Of a DNA stretch of 64,000 bases, positions 17,425 to 26,091 are shown one piece after another. The notes beneath the pieces are model-generated. The model saw only the letters and a list, made by a program, of their open reading frames with translations. It was not told the origin of the DNA and made no database searches. Every line of letters begins with the position of its first letter. Within the stretch, counting starts at the first letter, position 1. Source of the DNA: Bacillota bacterium (GTDB lineage Bacteria > Bacillota > Sulfobacillia > JAJZYS01 > JAJYTV01); contig JAJZAT010000003.1 of NCBI GenBank assembly GCA_021799275.1, forward strand, positions 73,708 through 137,707, given 5' to 3'. Position numbers and translations under genes: made by a program.

Positions 17425-18126
17425 TTGTCGATACTGGCGCATGAACTCGGACCCTTCGTCAATGGACTTGCGACGGTGGTCGGGTCGCTGCTCGGTCTCC
17501 TCTTTCGACGCATCCCGGCGAAGGTGCGCGATCTCGTCCAGCAGGTGCTCGGCGCCGCCGCGGCTCTGATCGGCATCTCGATGGCCCTCGAGAAGCCCAA
17601 CTTTCTCATCGTCATCGCCTCGCTCGCGATCGGCGCCGCGATCGGCCAGTCGCTGGAGCTCGAGGAACGCCTGGAGCGGTTCGCCGAGCGGCTGCGTCAG
17701 CGCTTCGGCGGCCAGGGCGGCTTCGTCGAGGGCTTCATGCTCGCGACCTTGGTCTGGTGCATCGGCGCGATGGCGGTCCTCGGGGCGATCCAGAGCGGAC
17801 TCACCGGCCACAACACGATCCTCTACACGAAGTCCGCCCTCGACGGCACCAGCGCGATCTTCTTCGCCGCGGCCTTCGGCCCCGGCGTCGTGCTGGCCTC
17901 GGGCTCGGTCTTCCTCTACGAGGCGATCATCGCTGCCCTCGCGACGCTCGTCGCGCCGCTGCTCGGCAGCGCCGTGATCGCGCCCCTGACCTATGTCGGC
18001 GGGGTTCTGATCGCTCTTATCGGCCTCAACATGCTGGGCGCGACGAAGATCCGCGTGGGCAACCTCCTGCCGGCGATCCTGATCGCGATGGTGATCGGTG
18101 GCGTCGTGGCCCAGGTGCACCTCTAG
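17425..18126 (+). CDS. DUF554 family membrane protein
   Basis: The 233-aa protein has six or seven membrane segments and the DUF554 pattern: FVNGLATVVGSLLGLLFRR at the N-terminus, IGQSLELEERLE in the middle and AFGPGVVLASGSVFLYE later. Members such as Bacillus YdfK are widespread inner-membrane proteins with no firm function; transport has been suggested. The track ORF extends 121 codons too far upstream. I chose TTG 17425, since GGGAGG precedes it and the hydrophobic family N-terminus begins there. It heads a plus-strand run with the PHP and thioesterase genes. Confidence 0.85.
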   Translation: MSILAHELGPFVNGLATVVGSLLGLLFRRIPAKVRDLVQQVLGAAAALIGISMALEKPNFLIVIASLAIGAAIGQSLELEERLERFAERLRQRFGGQGGFVEGFMLATLVWCIGAMAVLGAIQSGLTGHNTILYTKSALDGTSAIFFAAAFGPGVVLASGSVFLYEAIIAALATLVAPLLGSAVIAPLTYVGGVLIALIGLNMLGATKIRVGNLLPAILIAMVIGGVVAQVHL

Positions 18127-18166
18127 GAGCCGTCCTCCGAAACGTTTGGCGGAAGGGTTGGTCTTC

Positions 18167-18985
18167 GTGATCGCCGACCAGCACCTGCACCTCGAGCGCG
18201 GGCTCTACAGCCCGGAGACCTACCCCGTGAGCTGGCTCGAGCGATATCTCGAGACAGGGCGTGCCCGCGGAGTCGGGCGACTTGGCGTCGTCGAGCACGG
18301 CTACCGCTTCCTCGAGGCGAAGGGCCTGCTGCCGGGAGCCTGGGCCGAGGGTCGCTGCCGTTACCACCTCGAGCCGTACCTCTCGTTCGTCGAGCGGGTG
18401 AAGACGCTCGGTCTGCCCGTCTCCTTCGGCATCGAGATGGACTACGTCCCGGGCGCGGAAGCTGGCATCGAGCGCTTCCTCGCCCGTTATCCCTGGGACT
18501 TCGTGCTGGGCTCGGTCCACTTCGTTGACGGCGTCGGCGTCGATCTCGAGACGGACGAGCCGCGGAGGCTCGAGATGGGTACGGGGAAGCTCTGGCAGCG
18601 CTACTTCTCGCTCAGCCGCGACGCGGCCACCTCCGGCCTCTTCGACGTCCTCACGCACCCGGATCTGCCCAAGATCTTCGGGGTCAGGGCCCCCTTCCCG
18701 CTCGACGAGGAGTTTCGGCGGACCGCCGAGACGCTGGCCGAGGCCGGCATGGCGATCGAGTGCAACACGGCGGGTCTGCGCAAGAAGGTCGCCGAGATCT
18801 ATCCCGTGCCCGCCTATCTCGCCGCCGCCCGCAAGGCCGGCGTACCCGTGAGCCTCGGCTCGGACGCCCACGAGCCCGAAAACGTCGGCTACGGCTTCGG
18901 GGAGGGTATCGATCTGCTCCGCTCCTACGGCTACGGCGAAGCCGTCCACTTCATCGGCCGTCGGCGCATCGCCTCGAGCATCTGA
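18167..18985 (+). CDS. PHP-domain phosphoesterase, histidinol-phosphatase-like
   Basis: The metal-binding sites of a PHP hydrolase appear in order: DQHLHLE, VVEHGYRF, FGIEMDYVPG, GSVHFVD, LTHPDLPKIFG and LGSDAHEPE. Histidinol-phosphatases (HisJ/HisK) of Bacillota share this trinuclear-metal layout and 270-aa length, but no other histidine genes are nearby, so another phosphoester is possible. GTG 18167 has GGAAGGG at a good distance; the track ORF starts earlier inside the DUF554 gene. It lies 40 nt after DUF554 and just before the thioesterase gene. Confidence 0.8.
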   Translation: MIADQHLHLERGLYSPETYPVSWLERYLETGRARGVGRLGVVEHGYRFLEAKGLLPGAWAEGRCRYHLEPYLSFVERVKTLGLPVSFGIEMDYVPGAEAGIERFLARYPWDFVLGSVHFVDGVGVDLETDEPRRLEMGTGKLWQRYFSLSRDAATSGLFDVLTHPDLPKIFGVRAPFPLDEEFRRTAETLAEAGMAIECNTAGLRKKVAEIYPVPAYLAAARKAGVPVSLGSDAHEPENVGYGFGEGIDLLRSYGYGEAVHFIGRRRIASSI

Positions 18986-19005
18986 AGCGCCGGAGGGGGA
19001 GGACA

Positions 19006-19407
19006 TTGGCAGAAGGACCTCCGCGCATCCGTCAGGCGCTCGACGAAGCGCTCGGTTTCACGGTGATCGAGGATACCGGTACGGCCGTGGCGGCGGAGTT
19101 GCCCCTCCAGGGCCTCGCCGTCAACAGTCTCGGCCAGGCGCACGGCGGAGCCCTCGTGTCCGTCGCCGACGCCCTGATGGCGAACCTCTGCGGCCCGCCC
19201 ATGGACCTGCGCGGCGTCCAGCAGGCCGTGACCGTCGACCTCCACGTCCATTTCCTGCGTCCCGCCCGCGGCGAGCCGCTGCGCTTCGTGGCGGAGCTGC
19301 TGCAGCGGGGAAACCGCCTCGCCTTCGCCGAGTGCCGCGTTCAGGACGGCGAGGGCCGCCTCGCCGCGCACATCACGGCGAGCTACGCCTTGCGCCCGAA
19401 GGACTGA
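19006..19407 (+). CDS. PaaI-type hotdog thioesterase
   Basis: The 133-aa single hotdog domain shows LNSLGQAHGGALVSVADALM-type residues (NSLGQAHGGALVSVADA), then VTVDLHVHFLRPARG and GRLAAHITASYAL, as in PaaI/YdiI acyl-CoA thioesterases. The HGG.....AD pattern places the helix and catalytic acidic residue. The start is taken as TTG 19006 after GGGGGAGG; the track ORF is too long by 82 codons. It ends only 9 nt from the convergent molybdoenzyme gene. The acyl-CoA substrate is not known. Confidence 0.85.
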   Translation: MAEGPPRIRQALDEALGFTVIEDTGTAVAAELPLQGLAVNSLGQAHGGALVSVADALMANLCGPPMDLRGVQQAVTVDLHVHFLRPARGEPLRFVAELLQRGNRLAFAECRVQDGEGRLAAHITASYALRPKD

Positions 19408-19416
19408 CCGGGCGGG

Positions 19417-21423
19417 CTATTCGGCGATCGCTTCCACCTTCGCACGCACGCTGTAGAACGTGGCGCCGCCACCGTAGTCCGCGAGTTCCTGCGAGGTGAG
19501 CTGGTTGATGTTGCGCCCGTTTGCCTCGTGGTTCCAGCGCACGGCATAGCTGACGACGGTTCCGGGCTGGGGCACGTCGCTCGCGACAGCCGTCAGGACC
19601 ACCTCACCGCGCTCGTTGTGGACGCGCACCCGCGACCCGGCGGTGACGCCCAGCCGACGCATGTCCTCCTCCACCATCAGCAGCTCGGGCACGGGATGTC
19701 CCTGCCGCAGCGTCGCCACGTTGCCGAAGCTCGACTTGATCGTCTCCCGCGAGGAAGGCGTCAGGAGGTGGAAGTCGTCGGTCCCCGCCCCGGCGGGTGG
19801 GGTGACCTGCCTCAAGGCGCCGGGTGGCGGCATGAGGCGCATCCGCCCCCCGGGCAGGGCAACCGGGGTGTCGATGAAGGGCCGCGTCCCGACACCGAGG
19901 CGAAGCTTCTGCACGGGCGTCTCCATCAGGCGTTCGAGGGTGATCCCTTCAAGCCACGGGTGGCTCGTCGCCAGGGCCTCGCGCAGCAGCGAAAGATCGT
20001 CCTGCTGCAGTTCCTCGTCCTCGAGGCCGAGGGCACGCGCGAGGCGGCGGAAGAACTCGGGGTTCGAGACCGCTTCTCCGGGCGGCGGCGCGGCCGGGCG
20101 GTTCAGCTGCACGTAGCGGTGCCAGTAGGACGTGTGCAGGTCCCAGACCTCCATCGCCATCGCGGCCGGCAGCACGAAGTCCGCGTACTTCGCGGTGTCG
20201 GTCATCATCTGCTCGTGCACGACCGTGAAGAGGTCCTCACGCGCGAGCCCTCGCAGCACCTGGCTCTGATCGGGCGCCGTCGCCGCGGGGTTCGCGTTGT
20301 AGACGACGAGAGCGCGCACGGCAGGGTCGGCGTGACCGGTCAGCACATCGCCCAGCTGCAGCATGTTGACAGGCCGCGTCTTGCGCTCGGGTCCCGAGAG
20401 CGAGCGCAGCGGAAAAGCCCCGCCGTTGCTCAGAAGAAGGCCCCCGCCGACGTCCCGCCAAGCGCCCGTGAGGATCGAGAGGGCAGCGATGGCCCAGACC
20501 GCCCCGGCGCTGTGCCCCTGCCGCTGCACGCCGTAGCCCGGCCGCAGCAGGAGCGGCCGCACCGATCCGATCCGGTCGGCGAGCTCGGCGATCGCCGCCT
20601 CGGCGAGGCCGGTGACCTCCGCCGTGCGGCCGAGCGTCCAGGGCTCCGCGGCGGCGCGGTATTCCGCGAATCCCACCGTCCGCTGCTCGATGAACTCGCG
20701 GTCGTAGCGGCCGGACACGACCAGCTCCCGCCCGAGTCCGAGGGCGAGCCAGAGATCGGTGCCGGGTCTTGGCTGCAGATGCCTGCCGTACCGCTTCGCG
20801 GTGTCGGTCCTGAGCGGGTCGATCGTCCAGATCTCGCCGCCCGCCTTGCGGCTCTCGTCGAGCAGCGGGATCTCGTGCACATTCGTCGCCATCGGGTTCT
20901 GTCCCCAGAGCAGCACGAGGCGGGCCGACGGGATCGCCTCCGGGTCCGGTCCCATCGCCTTGCCGAACACCCAGCGCAAAGCCGCGTTGCCCGAAGCCGT
21001 GCAGATCGTGCGCTCGAGCCGCGAGGCGCCGATCCGGCGCCAGAGGCGCTCGTCCAGGGCGCCGCCGCCGAGAGCGCCCATGTTGCCTGCGAAATGGTAG
21101 GGCAGGATCGCCTCGCCGCCGGCGGCCGCAATGATCTCACGGAGGCGCTCAGCGATCTCCGCCATCGCCTCGTCCCAGGAGACCCTCTCGAATCGTCCCG
21201 CTCCCTTCGGGCCCGTCCGCCTCAAGGGGTGGAGCACGCGGTCCGGGTGGTAGAGGCGTTCCATGTAGTGGTTCACCTTGAAGCAGAGGAAGCCCCTTGT
21301 GGTCGGATGATCGGGATCTCCCTCGATGCGGCGGATGACGCCGTCCTGGGCGTACACCCTGAGACCGCATGTATCGTAACAGTCGTGCGGGCAGGCGCCG
21401 TGCACGACGACCTCGGCGGACAA
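19417..21423 (-). CDS. Molybdopterin-dependent oxidoreductase (DMSO reductase superfamily)
   Basis: The 668-aa protein starts with a [4Fe-4S] site, CPHDCYDTCG with a fourth Cys in GFLCFKVNHY, followed by molybdopterin-binding blocks (LLWGQNPMATNVHE, RPGYGVQRQGHS, GAWRDVGGG) and a C-terminal dinucleotide-binding domain (SYAVRWNHEANGRNINQLTSQ). No Tat signal is present, so it works in the cytoplasm. It resembles short assimilatory-type or YoaE-like enzymes of unknown substrate. The TTG start follows GGGGGAG. It is the last gene after an ABC permease and ATPase, with a 27-nt gap, so the enzyme may act on an imported substrate. Confidence 0.88.
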   Translation of the reverse strand: MSAEVVVHGACPHDCYDTCGLRVYAQDGVIRRIEGDPDHPTTRGFLCFKVNHYMERLYHPDRVLHPLRRTGPKGAGRFERVSWDEAMAEIAERLREIIAAAGGEAILPYHFAGNMGALGGGALDERLWRRIGASRLERTICTASGNAALRWVFGKAMGPDPEAIPSARLVLLWGQNPMATNVHEIPLLDESRKAGGEIWTIDPLRTDTAKRYGRHLQPRPGTDLWLALGLGRELVVSGRYDREFIEQRTVGFAEYRAAAEPWTLGRTAEVTGLAEAAIAELADRIGSVRPLLLRPGYGVQRQGHSAGAVWAIAALSILTGAWRDVGGGLLLSNGGAFPLRSLSGPERKTRPVNMLQLGDVLTGHADPAVRALVVYNANPAATAPDQSQVLRGLAREDLFTVVHEQMMTDTAKYADFVLPAAMAMEVWDLHTSYWHRYVQLNRPAAPPPGEAVSNPEFFRRLARALGLEDEELQQDDLSLLREALATSHPWLEGITLERLMETPVQKLRLGVGTRPFIDTPVALPGGRMRLMPPPGALRQVTPPAGAGTDDFHLLTPSSRETIKSSFGNVATLRQGHPVPELLMVEEDMRRLGVTAGSRVRVHNERGEVVLTAVASDVPQPGTVVSYAVRWNHEANGRNINQLTSQELADYGGGATFYSVRAKVEAIAE

Positions 21424-21450
21424 CGTACTCCCCCTGTCGCGACGAAACGG

Positions 21451-22761
21451 CTACTCCCTCGGCGATCCGGCCGGGTGCGGCTCGCCCTCCTGTTCGAGAT
21501 AGAGCTGGCGGGATTCCTGGTCATAGGCAAAGATTTCGGCGTAGCGGCCCCAGTCGATCAAGGTGTCGACCTGCCGCTCGGCCTCGTCGACACCGTAGCT
21601 CTGCTCCATCGCGTCGACGAAGAACTCGCGGTTCATGCGCCCGTTCGACTTCTGTCCGAGCACTTTCGCGATCTGCGCGATCGCGGGACAGCGCTCGAGA
21701 GCCTGGGTGCGGAAGATCTCCTTGCGCTCGAGGAGGCTCGCGGCGGCGTAGCGACGCCCTTCCTCCGTCAGCTCGATGTCGCCCTCCTGCACCTTCGCGA
21801 GACCCAGGAGCTCCAGGGCCTCGACGATCGGCAGGAGGTCGTCGACCTCGAACTGCAGCTCCTCGCCAAGGCGGTAGATGTCCTCGCGCGGCGCGTCCTC
21901 GAGGAGCTCCACGAGACCGTTCAAGGCGCCCGAACGCACCGCCGGGATGGGATCCGGCCGGCGGCGCCCCTGCGCCGCCGCGGACTCCACCTGGCGCTGG
22001 GTGAGGAGCGAGTAGATCTGGTCGACGAGCGCGGCGAAGCGCCGGTCCTCGCGGTCTCGCCAGTGCGGCAGGGTAATCGGCACCTCCGCCCGCACCTCGG
22101 CGGGATCCCGCGACAGCACGACCGCCCGGTCGGCCAGATAGACGGCCTCTTCGATCGAGTGCGTCACGATCACGACCGCCTTGGTCGGGATGCGGTGCTC
22201 GAGCCAAAGCTCCAGGAGGTCGCGCCTCAGGTTCTCGGCCGTCAGGACGTCGAGCGCGGAGAAGGGCTCGTCCATCAGCAGAACGTCCGGATCGACCACA
22301 AGCGCGCGGGCAAAGCCGACGCGCTGGCGCATGCCCCCCGAAAGCTCCTTCGGGAAGGCGCCCTCGAAACCGTCGAGGCCGATCATGTCGATCACCCGAA
22401 GCGCCCGCTCGCGCCGTTCGGCCTCCGGCAGTCCCCGGGCTCTCAGACCGAGCTCCACGTTCTCCTGCACCGTGAGCCACGGGAAGAGGGCGAACGACTG
22501 GAACACCATCGCCACGCCGTCGCCGCCGCGCTCCGCCATCGCGCCCTGGTAGCCCAGCCTGCCACGCGTCGGCGCGACGAGACCGGCAATGATGCGCAGG
22601 AGGGTCGACTTGCCGGAGCCTGACGGGCCCAGCACCGCCAGCACCTCGCCCTCGCGCACGGCGAGGTCGATGCCGCGCAGGACCTGCTTGGCGCCGCCGC
22701 CAGGCATATCGTAGATCTTGTCGATGTGCTCCGCGACGATCAGCGGCTGCGGCACGGTCAT
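21451..22761 (-). CDS. ABC transporter ATPase of nitrate/sulfonate/taurine type with C-terminal AAA-associated domain
   Basis: Residues 1-260 form an SsuB/TauB-like ATPase: GPSGSGKSTLLR, the FQSFALFPWLTVQEN Q-loop, LSGGMRQRVGFARAL, LLMDEPFSALD and a THSIEEAV switch. Residues 280-420 are the extra helical domain (AAA-associated, PF09821-like) with ALELLGLAKVQEGDIELTEEGRRY, a winged-helix-like segment found only in a subset of such ATPases. That domain may regulate transport. The gene is 6 nt after the permease gene and in one operon with it and the molybdoenzyme. Confidence 0.9.
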   Translation of the reverse strand: MTVPQPLIVAEHIDKIYDMPGGGAKQVLRGIDLAVREGEVLAVLGPSGSGKSTLLRIIAGLVAPTRGRLGYQGAMAERGGDGVAMVFQSFALFPWLTVQENVELGLRARGLPEAERRERALRVIDMIGLDGFEGAFPKELSGGMRQRVGFARALVVDPDVLLMDEPFSALDVLTAENLRRDLLELWLEHRIPTKAVVIVTHSIEEAVYLADRAVVLSRDPAEVRAEVPITLPHWRDREDRRFAALVDQIYSLLTQRQVESAAAQGRRRPDPIPAVRSGALNGLVELLEDAPREDIYRLGEELQFEVDDLLPIVEALELLGLAKVQEGDIELTEEGRRYAAASLLERKEIFRTQALERCPAIAQIAKVLGQKSNGRMNREFFVDAMEQSYGVDEAERQVDTLIDWGRYAEIFAYDQESRQLYLEQEGEPHPAGSPRE

Positions 22762-22767
22762 CGCCTC

Positions 22768-24477
22768 CTAATCGAGATGATAGCGCGTCTCCGCCAGGCG
22801 GTAGAGCGGGCGCCAGACCAGACGGTTCATCGCGATGACCAGGAGCGACATCACCGCGATGCCGAGTAGCACGTGCGCGCCCTGGCCCTGCGCCGTCGCG
22901 AGCGTGATGTAGGCGCCAAGCCCGTGCGCCACCAGGGTGTGGTGCTGCCAGCTCGCCACCTCGGCGACGATCGAGGCGTTCCAGGCACCGCCGGCCGCCG
23001 TCACACCGCCCGTGACGAGCGAGGGGAAGATGGCCGGCAGGATCAGTCGGCGCCAGCGCAGGGCTCCCCTGAGGCCGAAGATGCGTCCGGCCTCCTTGAG
23101 GTCCTGCGGGATGGCCATGCTGCCCGCGATGACATTGAAGAGGATGTACCACTGCGTGCCCAGCATCATCAGCGGGATCGCGCCGATGTCGAGCCCGGCG
23201 TGGATCCTCAGAAGCCACGCGACGACGATCGGGAACAGCATGTTCGCGGGGAAGGACGCGGCGATCTGCGCGAGCGGTTGCGCCCAGCGCCCGATGCGCG
23301 GGCTGAGGCCGATCGCGACCCCGACGGGCACCGTCCAGACGGCGCCGAGCAGGACGGCCACGGTCACCCTGAACCAGGTCAGGATGCCGAGCCAGCCGAC
23401 GTGCAGCACCTGAGCGAGGGCGATGCCCTTGAGGAGGTGCCAGCCCGTGCGCAGAGCGAGGCCCAGCACCAGCAGGCCGAGCAGCGTGAAGACGCCGCGC
23501 CACACGAGGCTCGCCCCGGCCCGGCCGATCTCCCGCGCCATCGGCCGCGAGAATCTGCGCCAGATGGCCTCCCAGGCCGGGTGGAGCAGGCGCTGCAGCC
23601 CCTCGACCAGCACCGACCTGCGCAGGATCGTCAGCACGAACGACGTGGGTCCGTCGGCGGAGGGCGTCTGCTCGAGCTTGAAGCGCTGCGACCAGGCGAT
23701 GATCGGCCGCCAGAAGAGCTGGTCCACGAGCACGATCAGAAGGATCATGATCGCCACGGCCGCGATCATGGCGGGGACGTCACCGCGCTGCTCGGCGAGC
23801 GCCATGTAGGAGCCGATCCCCGGCAATATGACCTGCCGCCCGGAGAAGGTCACGGTCTCCGACGCGGCGAGAAAGAACCATGAGCCGCCGAAGGACAACA
23901 TGCTGTTGAGCACCAGCGTGATGGCGGAACTCGGCAATTCGAGGTACCATAGCCGCGACCAGCGGCCGAGGCGGTAGACGTGCGACGCCTCCTCGAGGTC
24001 GCGCGGCAAGGTCACGAGTGTGTGATAGAAGGCAAAGGTCATGTTCCAGGCCTGCGCCGTGAAGATGGCGAAGACGGCGGCGATCTCGAGCCCGAGCGAG
24101 CTGCCTGGGAAGAGTCCGGCGAAGAAGGCCAGGGTGGCCGATAGGAAGCCGAGCACCGGCACCGACTGCAGGATGTCGAGCAGCGGCACCAGGACACGGC
24201 CGGCCCAGGGGCTCTTCGCGGCGACATAGCCGTAGCCCATGGCGAAGATCAGGGAAGCGAGGAAGGCGATGAAGATGCGCAGCAGGCTCTCGCCAGCGTA
24301 CAACGGCAACTGCGACGGGCTCAGCGAGATGGTTCCGAGCGTGTGCATCGGCGCCGCCATGCGGCCGCCCAGGCGCAGCACCGCAAGCAGCAGCAGAAGC
24401 ACCGCCGCGAAGACGAGCAGGTCGACCCAGCCCAGGCGGACGCGGCGAGCGATGCCGGGAGCAGGAAACCAGCTCAC
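22768..24477 (-). CDS. ABC transporter permease with two fused permease domains
   Basis: The 569-aa protein holds two BPD_transp_1 domains in one chain. Each has an EAA loop: LPRDLEEASHVYRLGRWSRL in the first half and IPQDLKEAGRIFGLRGALRW in the second. About twelve helices are expected. The family with ATPase partners of the SsuB type imports nitrate, sulfonates, taurine or similar anions, but no substrate-binding protein is encoded nearby. The track ORF (863 aa) includes antisense of rqcH; GTG 24477, 6 nt after GGGGAGGTG, is the true start. The promoter lies in the short divergent region with rqcH. Confidence 0.88.
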   Translation of the reverse strand: MSWFPAPGIARRVRLGWVDLLVFAAVLLLLLAVLRLGGRMAAPMHTLGTISLSPSQLPLYAGESLLRIFIAFLASLIFAMGYGYVAAKSPWAGRVLVPLLDILQSVPVLGFLSATLAFFAGLFPGSSLGLEIAAVFAIFTAQAWNMTFAFYHTLVTLPRDLEEASHVYRLGRWSRLWYLELPSSAITLVLNSMLSFGGSWFFLAASETVTFSGRQVILPGIGSYMALAEQRGDVPAMIAAVAIMILLIVLVDQLFWRPIIAWSQRFKLEQTPSADGPTSFVLTILRRSVLVEGLQRLLHPAWEAIWRRFSRPMAREIGRAGASLVWRGVFTLLGLLVLGLALRTGWHLLKGIALAQVLHVGWLGILTWFRVTVAVLLGAVWTVPVGVAIGLSPRIGRWAQPLAQIAASFPANMLFPIVVAWLLRIHAGLDIGAIPLMMLGTQWYILFNVIAGSMAIPQDLKEAGRIFGLRGALRWRRLILPAIFPSLVTGGVTAAGGAWNASIVAEVASWQHHTLVAHGLGAYITLATAQGQGAHVLLGIAVMSLLVIAMNRLVWRPLYRLAETRYHLD

Positions 24478-24508
24478 GCTGCACCTCCCCTGCCTGCCGC
24501 CCGGATGC

Positions 24509-24557
24509 TTGCGGCAGGGAGCCTGGCCATTATACCGAAGCGTCGGCCATGTCGAAA
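24509..24557. promoter_or_regulatory. Divergent promoter region, rqcH / ABC operon
   Basis: On the minus strand a perfect -10 TATAAT (24534-24529) precedes the ABC operon, with TTTCGA 17 nt upstream. On the plus strand TTGCGG (24509) and TATACC (24531) are 16 nt apart and would start the rqcH mRNA close to its ATG. The two -10 boxes overlap, so the promoters probably compete. A CCTGCCGC/GCGGCAGG inverted repeat lies beside them at about 24493-24518. Confidence 0.55.
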
Positions 24558-24558
24558 C

Positions 24559-26091
24559 ATGCGGGTGGCCTCGGTGACCTGCGACTGGGCCGCGCTGCAG
24601 GAGCTGGCCCTTGAACTCTCGGGGCTGCGTGGCGCCCGCGTCGACCGGGTAGACCTCGATGAACGTCGGCTGGTGCTGGTGCTGCGCCATCGCGAGACGT
24701 TCGGTCTCGCCTTCGACACCCGCCAGGAGATCGCGCCCGTCTACCGCGAGGCGGTGGGAGGCCGCCGCGGCGGCGGTGCGCCTCCGGCCGAGCAGCTCCT
24801 GCGCCGACATCTCGAGGGTGCAAGGCTCAAGGGCGCGCGCAGCCCGTTCGGCGAGCGCCTGCTTCAGGTCTGCCTTGAGGGCCGCGACCGCTTCGGCGAC
24901 CCGCGGAATCTCTACCTGGTGGCCGAGTTCTTCGGCACGCACCCCGATCTCCTGCTCGTCGCGGAGGGGCACGTCGTCTGGGCGCTCTATGCGCGCCGCC
25001 GGGATCCTGGCTCCCCTTACACCCTCCCGGGACCGAGGCTCCTGCCGCCCTCGCGGCGCCTCCCCGCCTATCGTCTCCCGCCCGACGAAATCATGCGCCT
25101 CGCCGCCGCGGGCCGCTTCTCGCCCGTCCTCGTGGAGCTTGACGGCCAGCCGACGCAAGCCCTGCCCTTCGCTCCGCGGGACGGGGCGACGAAGGAGCTT
25201 CCGGATCTGCTCCACGGTCTCTCCCTGGTCGCGGCGCACGAGATCCGGCGCCGGCGCGAGCATGACCTCAGGCAGAGCCTCAGCCGGGCCCTCGCGCAGC
25301 GCATCGCCGCGCGCGAGACCGCCCTCGCACGCAAGGAGGAGGAGTACCTCGAGACCCATGGCGCCGAGGACCTGAGGCTAGACGGCGAGAGTCTCAAGGC
25401 GGGCCTGCACCTCGTCGGGGCCGGCCAGGGCGAGGCGCTGCTGCCGGACGTGGAGGAGCCGGATCGCCTGCGGCGCGTCACGCTCGATCCGCAGCTCGGT
25501 CCCAGCGAGAACATGGCCCTGATCTTCCGCCGCTACCGCAAGCTCAAAAGCCGACAGAGCTATCTCGGCGGGGACCTCGAGCGCCTGCGCGAGGAACTGG
25601 GGGAACTGGAGCGGCTGCGCGAGGAGGTCGCGAGGGCTGACGGGCTGCAGGCCCTCGAGGACCTGCGTCCCGCCATCGTGGCCACACGCGAGGGCAGCCG
25701 GCAGGGCAAGGACCAGGGACCTTTGCGTTTTCGCACCGCCGGCGGGCACGAGGTCCTGGTCGGACGCAGCGCCAAGGAGAACGACCAGCTGACCCGTTCC
25801 GCGCGGCCAAGCGACCTCTGGTTCCACACCAAGGACAGGCAGGGGGCGCACTGCATCCTGCGTCCCTTGCCCGGGCGCGCCGTCGGCGCCCCGGACCGGC
25901 TCGAGGCGGCGCTCCTGGCGGCCTACTATTCGAAGCAGCGGCGCTCGAGCCAGGTGCCGGTCGACTACACCTTTGTCCGTCATGTGCGCAGGCCGCGCGG
26001 GGCCGCGCCCGGATTCGTCCTCTACGACCACCACGAGACGCTCTTCGTCACGCCGAGCGACGAGGCGATCGCCCGCATCAGGGACCGGTGA
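24559..26091 (+). CDS. rqcH: NFACT-family protein RqcH (FbpA-like, ribosome quality control)
   Basis: The 510-aa protein has the N-terminal NFACT-N domain (LGLAFDTRQE-like FGLAFDTRQEI, YLVAEFFGTHPDLLLV), the EGRDRFGD loop that carries the Asp-Arg pair needed for tRNA handling, a coiled-coil middle (residues ~340-400, LERLREELGELERLREEV) and a C-terminal NFACT-R domain (DLWFHTKDRQGAHCIL, AAYYSKQR, VDYTFVRHV). RqcH recruits Ala-tRNA to split 50S subunits and adds alanine tails to stalled peptides. ATG 24559 has almost no leader or Shine-Dalgarno site and may be near-leaderless. Its 3' end overlaps the convergent GH18 gene by 14 bp. Confidence 0.9.
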   Translation: MRVASVTCDWAALQELALELSGLRGARVDRVDLDERRLVLVLRHRETFGLAFDTRQEIAPVYREAVGGRRGGGAPPAEQLLRRHLEGARLKGARSPFGERLLQVCLEGRDRFGDPRNLYLVAEFFGTHPDLLLVAEGHVVWALYARRRDPGSPYTLPGPRLLPPSRRLPAYRLPPDEIMRLAAAGRFSPVLVELDGQPTQALPFAPRDGATKELPDLLHGLSLVAAHEIRRRREHDLRQSLSRALAQRIAARETALARKEEEYLETHGAEDLRLDGESLKAGLHLVGAGQGEALLPDVEEPDRLRRVTLDPQLGPSENMALIFRRYRKLKSRQSYLGGDLERLREELGELERLREEVARADGLQALEDLRPAIVATREGSRQGKDQGPLRFRTAGGHEVLVGRSAKENDQLTRSARPSDLWFHTKDRQGAHCILRPLPGRAVGAPDRLEAALLAAYYSKQRRSSQVPVDYTFVRHVRRPRGAAPGFVLYDHHETLFVTPSDEAIARIRDR

